NCBI GenBank assembly: GCA_035637315.1 | Contig: DASPXK010000087.1 | Coordinates: 1 to 14,219, forward strand | DNA: 14,219 bases | DNA from: DASPXK01 sp035637315 | GTDB lineage: Bacteria > Chloroflexota > UBA6077 > JACCZL01 | Direction: 5' to 3' | Shown here: one piece after another, positions 6,051 to 11,498 of the stretch | How the letters are laid out: the number at the start of each line of letters is the position of its first letter | Numbering within the stretch: the first letter of the stretch is position 1 | Position numbers and translations under genes: made by a program | The notes under the pieces: generated by a model | What the model saw: only the letters and a program-made list of their open reading frames with translations | The model's database searches: none | What the model was told of the DNA's origin: nothing

Positions 6051-6053
6051 GAG
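6049..6053 (+). promoter_or_regulatory. Ribosome-binding site overlapping the upstream stop
   Basis: AGGAG shares its first two bases with the TAG stop of the NTF2-like gene and lies nine bases before ATG 6063, an arrangement expected for translational coupling. Confidence 0.7.
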
Positions 6054-6062
6054 CGCCCGTCA

Positions 6063-7772
6063 ATGGCCGTCGCCCGTCGCGTCTACCTGTACGCGATCGT
6101 CGTGAGCGCGCTGGGCATGCTCGTGGTCGGACTGGCCGGCTTGTTCGAAGTGTCGCTCGAGGCAATAGTGGAAGGCGCTGCTGGCCCACTTACGACCGTG
6201 GGCGGCGACCTCCGGAACCGGGTCAGCTACTCGGGCTCGCTGACGGTGATCGGGCTCGTCGCCTGGTTGATTCACTGGTGGCTGGCCGACTTCCCCGTCC
6301 GTCGGGGCAGCGACGTTGAGCGGCGATCGGCGATCCGAAAGCTCTTCCTCTACGGCGTGCTCCTGGTTGGAGGACTTGCCCTGGGCCTGGCAGGCCGGGA
6401 GCTGCTGGTCGACCTACTGGAGCTCGCTCTTGGCCGAGTCACCAGGTCCAACGTCGTGGCCGGCGTGGTGCTCCAGCCGCTCTCGGTGGTAGTCGTGGTT
6501 GGAGGCTTCTGGCTGTACTACACGCGTGTGGCCAGCCTCGACCGCCAGGCGCTGCCCGAGCAAGGCGCCGGCGCGACCCTGCGGCGCTGGTACGTCTACG
6601 GGCTCTCCTTCTTTGGGCTGTTGCTGCTGCTGTTCGGGGCGACGGGTCTCCTGGAGACGCTCTGGGAGCTGCTTTTTCCGCCGCTGGGTTCGGCGAGCGC
6701 GGTCGGTGACGGCCTCGCGACCACAGTGACCGACCGGATCGGCTCGATCGGGGCGGGTCTGGTCATCTGGTACCTGAGCTGGACCTGGAGCACCGCCTGG
6801 TTCACGCGCCAGGACGGCCCCGATCTGGAGAGCCACTCAGTCCTGCGGAAAGTCTATCTATACCTGGTCCTGGCCGTGGTTGTGGCCTGGACGGTGTGGA
6901 ACGTGGGCCAGATCCTGTACCAACTGCTGGAGGCCCTGTTGATCCCCGAGCGGCTCTCCTCCGCGGGCTGGGCGGCCGTGGCGCGCGATCTGGGCTCGGC
7001 GGTAGCAGCCGCTCTCGTCTTCGGGATCGCCTGGCTCTATCACGCCCACATCGTCGAGCGCGAGGCGGCGCTGGCCGGTGAGCGGCGGCGCCAGGCCACG
7101 ATTCGCTGGATCTACGGCTATCTCGTGGGGCTGGTCGGGGTAGTAACGTTCGCCTTCGGCTTGGCCGGTACCGGCTCCACATTGGTGGACTTGCTCGTTC
7201 AACCAGACGCCGTTCGGCCGACCCACTGGTGGGAGGGCCAGATCAGCCTCTTCGCCACGCTGATCGTAGTCGGGCTGCCGATCTGGCTCGCTTACTGGGG
7301 TCCGCTCCAGCGGGAGTCGAGCGACGCTCTGGCCCGCCGGTCCCTGGCGCGCCGAATTTACCTGTTCCTGACCTTCGGTCTGGCCGTCTTGACCCTGCTC
7401 GGCAGCGGCGCATTCACGCTCTACCAGGTAATCCGCTTTGCGCTCGGCGAGCGGTGGACGGCCGGCCAGACCAGCGAGCTGATTGGCGCGGCCGGCTACG
7501 CCGTGGTGGCCGCGCTGCTGCTTGCCTACCACCTTCGCGTATTCCGTCGCGATGCGCGTGACGGCGAGGCGGCGCCCGCGTTGGGAGAGGCGCTGGGCTT
7601 GGTCCTCGTTCGCTCCGATTCCGAAGCGCGGCTGGAAGAGTTTCGTCGAGCCCTGAAGGCGCAGCCGATGGCTGGAGTCGAGGTTCAGCTCCTCGAGGTG
7701 GACGCGGAGACCGCGGAACGCATCGTCGCCCAGGTCAGAAACACAGGCCAGGCGCCGGAAGGCAGACCGTGA
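6063..7772 (+). CDS. DUF5671-type polytopic membrane protein with six half-repeats
   Basis: This 569-residue protein is not assigned a biochemical function. It contains six half-repeats with basic-aromatic starts at residues 5 (RRVYLY), 91 (IRKLFLY), 173 (LRRWYVY), 261 (LRKVYLY), 347 (IRWIYGY) and 429 (ARRIYLF), spaced 82-88 residues apart. Each has two hydrophobic segments, giving about 12 helices. Second helices of repeats 1, 3 and 5 end GL-x-x-W or GLPIW with a W three to four residues on; those of 2, 4 and 6 end in WLYY, WLYH or LAYH. The linkers before repeats 2, 4 and 6 share D-x-E-type, S and RK/RR. Thus the protein is three tandem units of about 170 residues, matching my recollection of DUF5671 in Chloroflexota. 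Residues 505-569 form a soluble tail with alternating strand/helix character. AGGAG at 6049-6053 overlaps the previous stop and precedes ATG 6063 by nine bases, indicating an operon. Confidence 0.82.
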   Translation: MAVARRVYLYAIVVSALGMLVVGLAGLFEVSLEAIVEGAAGPLTTVGGDLRNRVSYSGSLTVIGLVAWLIHWWLADFPVRRGSDVERRSAIRKLFLYGVLLVGGLALGLAGRELLVDLLELALGRVTRSNVVAGVVLQPLSVVVVVGGFWLYYTRVASLDRQALPEQGAGATLRRWYVYGLSFFGLLLLLFGATGLLETLWELLFPPLGSASAVGDGLATTVTDRIGSIGAGLVIWYLSWTWSTAWFTRQDGPDLESHSVLRKVYLYLVLAVVVAWTVWNVGQILYQLLEALLIPERLSSAGWAAVARDLGSAVAAALVFGIAWLYHAHIVEREAALAGERRRQATIRWIYGYLVGLVGVVTFAFGLAGTGSTLVDLLVQPDAVRPTHWWEGQISLFATLIVVGLPIWLAYWGPLQRESSDALARRSLARRIYLFLTFGLAVLTLLGSGAFTLYQVIRFALGERWTAGQTSELIGAAGYAVVAALLLAYHLRVFRRDARDGEAAPALGEALGLVLVRSDSEARLEEFRRALKAQPMAGVEVQLLEVDAETAERIVAQVRNTGQAPEGRP

Positions 7773-7778
7773 CCCCGC

Positions 7779-8678
7779 TCACGCGCGGCGGCGGAGCTGC
7801 GGGTCAAGCGCGTCCCGCAGCGCGTCGCCTAGGAAGTTGAAGGCGAAGACGGCCAGGAAGATCGCCACCCCGGGCCCGGCGCTCATCCACCAGATCAGGT
7901 TGGCCAGGTAGCGCTGCGAGTAGTTGATGTCCTGCCCCCACGACGGGGCGGGAGGCTGTGAGCCGAGACCGAGGAACGACAGCGCCGCCTCGGCCAGGAT
8001 CGCGAACGCCGTCGAGAGGGACGCCTGGACGATGATCGGATTCGCGATGTTGGGGAAGATGTGCTGGAGGACGATTCGCAGCGGTGGCGCGCCGATCGTG
8101 CGCGCCGCCGTCACGTATTCGCGCTCCCGCGCCGAGAGCACTTGCCCCCGCGTCAGGCGGGTATAGACGGGGATGGCGACGACGCCGATGGCGATCATGG
8201 CGTTCTGGATCTGCGGGCCGAGCGCCGCTGTGATCGAGATCGCCAGAATGAGGGCCGGGAAGGCCAGCAGCGCGTCGATCGCCCGCATCGCCAGGAGGTC
8301 GACGACGCCTCCCAGATATCCGGCGGCCATACCCAGCGACACGCCGACGAACAGCCCGATCGAGACAGAGATCAGGGCGACCGAAAGCGAGATGCGCGAG
8401 CCCCAGACTACCCGACTGAAGACATCGCGACCCAGGTCGTCGGTCCCAAGCCAGTGCTGAGAGCCGGGAGGCGTAAGCGAGCGCGAGGCGTCGACCTCGA
8501 CCGGGTCATACGGAGCGAGGGCCGGCGCGGTCACGGCCGCGATGATGAGCAGCACGACGAGCGTCCCGCCGATCAGGATGCGCGGATGTCGCCGCAGCAG
8601 GTCCCTGGCGTGCAGGGGCACAGGACGCCGCGCTGCGAGGGCCTGCTGACGGCTGATCGCTGACAGCTGAGAGCTCAT
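7779..8678 (-). CDS. ABC transporter permease, DppC/OppC-like
   Basis: This is the second permease of a peptide/nickel-type importer, 299 residues. The family signature is clear: a first helix after LLRRHPRILIGGTLV, the periplasmic PYDPVEVDASRSLTPPG and HWLGTDDLGRDVFSRVVWGSR block typical of DppC, the EAA-type loop EYVTAARTIGAPPLRIV then HIFPN, and the ending FNFLGDALRDALDPQLRRR. The start ATG 8678 overlaps the stop of the DppB-like gene as ATGA. The first 12 or so residues (MSSQLSAISRQQ) are encoded by a CTGANNG heptad array and are not part of the conserved protein, so the junction has been remodelled by a repeat. The gene ends six bases from the convergent DUF5671-type gene, and no ATPase gene follows. 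Confidence 0.94.
   Translation of the reverse strand: MSSQLSAISRQQALAARRPVPLHARDLLRRHPRILIGGTLVVLLIIAAVTAPALAPYDPVEVDASRSLTPPGSQHWLGTDDLGRDVFSRVVWGSRISLSVALISVSIGLFVGVSLGMAAGYLGGVVDLLAMRAIDALLAFPALILAISITAALGPQIQNAMIAIGVVAIPVYTRLTRGQVLSAREREYVTAARTIGAPPLRIVLQHIFPNIANPIIVQASLSTAFAILAEAALSFLGLGSQPPAPSWGQDINYSQRYLANLIWWMSAGPGVAIFLAVFAFNFLGDALRDALDPQLRRRA
7796..7821. terminator. Hairpin near the convergent gene ends
   Basis: GCTGCGGG (7796-7803) and CCCGCAGC (7814-7821) form an 8-bp stem with a 10-base loop inside the end of the DppC-like gene, 24 bases past the stop of the plus-strand operon. It could terminate the plus-strand transcript, but there is no T-run, and in GC-rich coding sequence such stems arise by chance. 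Confidence 0.25.
8646..8675. repeat. CTGANNG heptad array at the start of the DppC-like gene
   Basis: Four consecutive seven-base units (CTGACGG, CTGATCG, CTGACAG, CTGAGAG at 8646-8673) plus CT run up to the ATGA overlap of the two permease genes. On the minus strand they encode SSQLSAISRQQ. The seven-base period equals that of the GAATTGA element, although the unit sequence is unrelated. Confidence 0.78.
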
Positions 8679-9619
8679 CTGTACGAGATGCGGGGGTCGA
8701 GCCAGGCGTACAGCAGGTCGACCAGGAGCGTGCTCAGCATGAACGAGAGCGCTGAGATGAGCACGATGGCTTGCACCACCGGGTAGTCGCGGCCGCCGAT
8801 GCTCTCCACGGCCAGGCGGCCGACTCCCGGCCAGAAGAAGATCGTCTCCGTGATGAGCGCGCCCTCGATAATCGCGCCAACCTGGAGACCGACCAGCGTG
8901 ACGACCGGGATGAGGGCATTCTTGAGCGCGTGGCGGACGATCACGGCCCGCTCGCCCAGTCCCTTCGCCTGGGCGGTTCGGATGTAGTCCTGGCCGAAGA
9001 CGTCCAGCAGGCTCGAGCGGACCTGGCGCAGGTTGACGGCCAGGCTCGCGGTCGCGAGCGTGATGGCCGGCAGCGCGAGGCGGCGGAGGTTGTCGAGCGC
9101 GTCCTGGCCGAGCGGCACATAGCCGCCCGGCGGGAACAGTCGCAGCGCCAGTCCGAACACAAGGATCAAGACCAGGCCGAGAAAGAAGTTCGGTAGCGAG
9201 ACACCGGCCAGGGCAAAGCCTGTCGCGGCCAGGTCGATCGCGGAGTTGCGCTTGAGCGCCGAGAGCGTGCCCACGACCAGCGCGACGCTCACCGACAGGA
9301 CGACGGCGGCGGCGCCCAGCTCGAAGGTCGCCGCCAGCCGCTCACGGATCGCCTCACGCACCGGCTGGCGGGTCCGGATCGAGCGTCCCAGATCGCCCGT
9401 CACGGCGTGTGAGAGCCAGGCGACGTACTGCACGGGCAGGGGCTGGTCCAGGCCGAGTGAACGACGGATCTGGGCGAGCGATTCGGGATCCCGCTCCTCG
9501 CCCGCGTACACCAGTACCGGATCTCCCGGCGACAGCCGCAGCAAGAGGAACACGACCACCGTCACCAGGAAGGCGACGGGCACCATGAGCAGGAAGCGAC
9601 GCAGGACGTACGCGGTCAC
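8675..9619 (-). CDS. ABC transporter permease, DppB/OppB-like
   Basis: This is the first permease of the peptide/nickel-type importer, 314 residues, the usual length. It begins with the characteristic AYVLRRFLLMVPVAFLVTVVV, followed by LLRLSPGDPVLVYAG, QYVAWLSHAVTGDLGRS, GVSLPNFFLGLVLILVFG with LFPPGGYVPL, the EAA-type loop DYIRTAQAKGLGERAVI then HALKNALIPVVT, and FFWPGVGRLAVESIGGRDYP near the C-terminus. It would form the membrane channel together with the DppC-like subunit. The start is GTG 9619, with GAGG about eight bases upstream. It follows the binding-protein gene after a 36-base gap and overlaps the DppC-like start by four bases. Whether it carries peptides, nickel or other oligomers cannot be told. 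Confidence 0.94.
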   Translation of the reverse strand: MTAYVLRRFLLMVPVAFLVTVVVFLLLRLSPGDPVLVYAGEERDPESLAQIRRSLGLDQPLPVQYVAWLSHAVTGDLGRSIRTRQPVREAIRERLAATFELGAAAVVLSVSVALVVGTLSALKRNSAIDLAATGFALAGVSLPNFFLGLVLILVFGLALRLFPPGGYVPLGQDALDNLRRLALPAITLATASLAVNLRQVRSSLLDVFGQDYIRTAQAKGLGERAVIVRHALKNALIPVVTLVGLQVGAIIEGALITETIFFWPGVGRLAVESIGGRDYPVVQAIVLISALSFMLSTLLVDLLYAWLDPRISYR

Positions 9620-9655
9620 TCGGTCGCCTCGTGCCCCAACACGGCCGTGGGCGGC

Positions 9656-11323
9656 CTATTTCTGAAGCTGTGCGTACTGGAAGCGAATGATCTGGTCGGG
9701 ATAGGGCTCCAGGCCCTGCAACGCCTTCACGCTCAGGAGCTGGGCCACGCCGAAGCGGAACCAGACGCGGGCCGGGTCATCCACCACGAAGATCTTCTCG
9801 GCCGCCCGGAGCAGCTCGCGCCGTTTGGCCTGGTCGGTGCTGGCGCGTTGCTCGTCGAGCAGGCGGTCGACCTCTTTGTTCGAGTAGCTTGTGTCGTTGA
9901 ACGGTCGGCCCGTGTAGACGAAGTCGAAGGTGTTGCCGTCCGGGTCGATCCGCCCGCTCCAGCCAATCTGAGTCATGCCCTTGAACGCCTTGTCGGTCTG
10001 AAGCTGGAGGATCTGAGCGAACTCGAGCTGGCTGATCTCGCCGTTGATATCGGCCTTTTTGAGCTGGCTCTGGATCAGCTGTGCGATCTGGAGGATGAAT
10101 GGGTCGCCGGAGGCAACGAGCAACTCGAACGAGAGTGGTCCTTTGCCGACCTCGGCGACGAGCTTCTTGGCGCCCTCCGGGTCCACCTTCTCGAACGGCT
10201 TGAAATTCGGATCGTAGGCGAAGTGGGGTGGGGCGAGCGTGCCGTAGCCCAGCGTTCCGACGCCGAAGTACGCCTTCTGCATGATCTCGGCACGGTCGAT
10301 CGCCAGGGACACCGCTTTCACGTAGCGGCCCTCTTCGAACACGAAGCCGGCCTTTCGGTTGGGGATCAAGCTGTTGTAGGAGAGGCCCGGCTTCTCCTGG
10401 TAGTTGAGGGTTCCCTCGGCCTTGACGCCCGCGACGTCCTTGGGCGCGATGTTGTTGGCCACCTGGGCGTCGCCGGTCTTGAGGTTGGTCAGGCGGACGT
10501 CGCTGTTGGTGATCGGGCGAACCGTGATCTTGTCGAGCAGCGGCAGCTTGGCGCCATCCTTGTCCTTGCCCCACCACTCGGGATTCTTCTCGAGCGTCAT
10601 GTGGTCGTCCTTGACGGCCTCGGTGAGGATGAACGGCCCGGTCCCGGCCCGGAACGCCTTGCGGGTGAAATCGGCGCCCCCAGCCTCGGCGGCTTTACGC
10701 GAGACCATCATGCCGGCCCGGTCCACCAGCAGCGAGAGCATCGGCGAGAACGGCGCCTTGAGATTGAAGCGGACGGTCGAGGCATCGACCACGTCGGTGC
10801 TCTCGACGGGCGCTAGCTCGCCGCTCCGGGCCGAGCCTTCGGTCGTGCGGTAGCGGTCGATGTTCCACTTCACCGACTCGGCGTCGAACGGCGACCCGTC
10901 ATGATACTTGACGTCCTTGCGCAGGCTGAAGGTGACCGCCTTGCCGTCCGGCGACGTCTCCCACTTCTCGGCCAGCCACGGGACGATGTTGCCACTGGCG
11001 TCGATCCGGACGAGCGAGTCGTAAATCTGGTAGTGGACGTTTCGGTCGACGAACGCACGCGAGCGCAGGGGATCGAAGTCGATGACGTCGTTTTCGAGCA
11101 CAAAGGTGACGGTGCCGCCCGCGGCCGGCTTGGCGGCCGCGGCCGGGGCGCTCGTCGGAGCGGCGGCTGGGGCCGCGGCCGGGGCGCTCGTCGCCGCGGC
11201 GGCCGGGGCCTTTGTCGCGACAGGCGGCTGTGCGGCTGGAGGCTGGGCGCCCCCACATGCGGTCAGGACCATCATCGTGCTGGCGCCAAGAGCGGTCTTC
11301 AGGAACTCGCGGCGGCTTAGCAT
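9656..11323 (-). CDS. Extracellular solute-binding protein family 5 (DppA/OppA-like Tat lipoprotein)
   Basis: This is the ligand-binding subunit of the second importer, 555 residues. It has a twin-arginine signal (SRREFLKTAL, residues 3-12) and lipobox LTAC with Cys23, then a long Ala/Pro/Ser linker (about 25-68) made of near-repeats such as ATSAPAAAP and APTSAPAAAA; the DNA there repeats GCCGGGGCGCTCGTC. The SBP_bac_5 fold starts at GGTVTFVLENDVIDFDPLRS, with the family signature around LAEKWETSPDGKAVTFSLRKDVKYHDG and YRTTEG, and AVSLAIDRAEIMQKAYFG later. It should bind oligopeptides or a related ligand on the outer face. ATG 11323 follows a G-rich AAGGGGG ribosome-binding region. It heads the operon, with promoter and leader at 11324-11459. 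Confidence 0.94.
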   Translation of the reverse strand: MLSRREFLKTALGASTMMVLTACGGAQPPAAQPPVATKAPAAAATSAPAAAPAAAPTSAPAAAAKPAAGGTVTFVLENDVIDFDPLRSRAFVDRNVHYQIYDSLVRIDASGNIVPWLAEKWETSPDGKAVTFSLRKDVKYHDGSPFDAESVKWNIDRYRTTEGSARSGELAPVESTDVVDASTVRFNLKAPFSPMLSLLVDRAGMMVSRKAAEAGGADFTRKAFRAGTGPFILTEAVKDDHMTLEKNPEWWGKDKDGAKLPLLDKITVRPITNSDVRLTNLKTGDAQVANNIAPKDVAGVKAEGTLNYQEKPGLSYNSLIPNRKAGFVFEEGRYVKAVSLAIDRAEIMQKAYFGVGTLGYGTLAPPHFAYDPNFKPFEKVDPEGAKKLVAEVGKGPLSFELLVASGDPFILQIAQLIQSQLKKADINGEISQLEFAQILQLQTDKAFKGMTQIGWSGRIDPDGNTFDFVYTGRPFNDTSYSNKEVDRLLDEQRASTDQAKRRELLRAAEKIFVVDDPARVWFRFGVAQLLSVKALQGLEPYPDQIIRFQYAQLQK

Positions 11324-11348
11324 GCATTCCCCCTTCTCGGACTCGATT

Positions 11349-11401
11349 GGCCGGCGCTAAACCGGCCGTCGCGGGCTGCGCGCACCGAGATCTGTGCGCG
11401 C
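11349..11401 (-). promoter_or_regulatory. Two stem-loops in the leader of the family-5 binding-protein gene
   Basis: GGCCGG (11349-11354) pairs with CCGGCC (11362-11367) around seven bases. GCGCGCAC (11378-11385) pairs with GTGCGCGC (11394-11401) around eight bases. Both lie in the roughly 100-base leader between the predicted start near 11424 and ATG 11323. I do not recognise a known riboswitch. They may stabilise or attenuate the message. Confidence 0.4.
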
Positions 11402-11430
11402 CGAAATGAAGCCTCTAGAAACTGCCAGCC

Positions 11431-11459
11431 AGTATAGGTGCAGTTAGGCGGCCGGTCAA
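11431..11459 (-). promoter_or_regulatory. Sigma70-like promoter of the peptide-type importer operon
   Basis: On the minus strand TTGACC (11454-11459) and TATACT (11431-11436) are separated by 17 bases, matching the consensus at 10 of 12 positions. The start would be near 11424. The -35 lies just downstream of the dnaE terminator-like hairpin. Confidence 0.75.
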
Positions 11460-11468
11460 TTTATGGCG

Positions 11469-11487
11469 CCGACCAGCGCCTGGTCGG
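11469..11487 (-). terminator. Terminator-like hairpin after dnaE
   Basis: CCGACCAG (11469-11476) and CTGGTCGG (11480-11487) form a perfect 8-bp stem with a three-base loop, 12 bases past the dnaE stop. The sequence after it on the minus strand (CGCCATAAATTG) is A/T-rich but lacks a U-run, so termination may be partial or factor-assisted. Confidence 0.5.
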
Positions 11488-11498
11488 TTTGCGCAGGT

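Noticed and set aside
9647..10816. Long plus-strand open frame of 389 codons
   Set aside because: It lies opposite the family-5 binding-protein gene, whose signal peptide, lipobox and fold are clear. Its own product has no recognisable domain and is explained by high GC with few stops.
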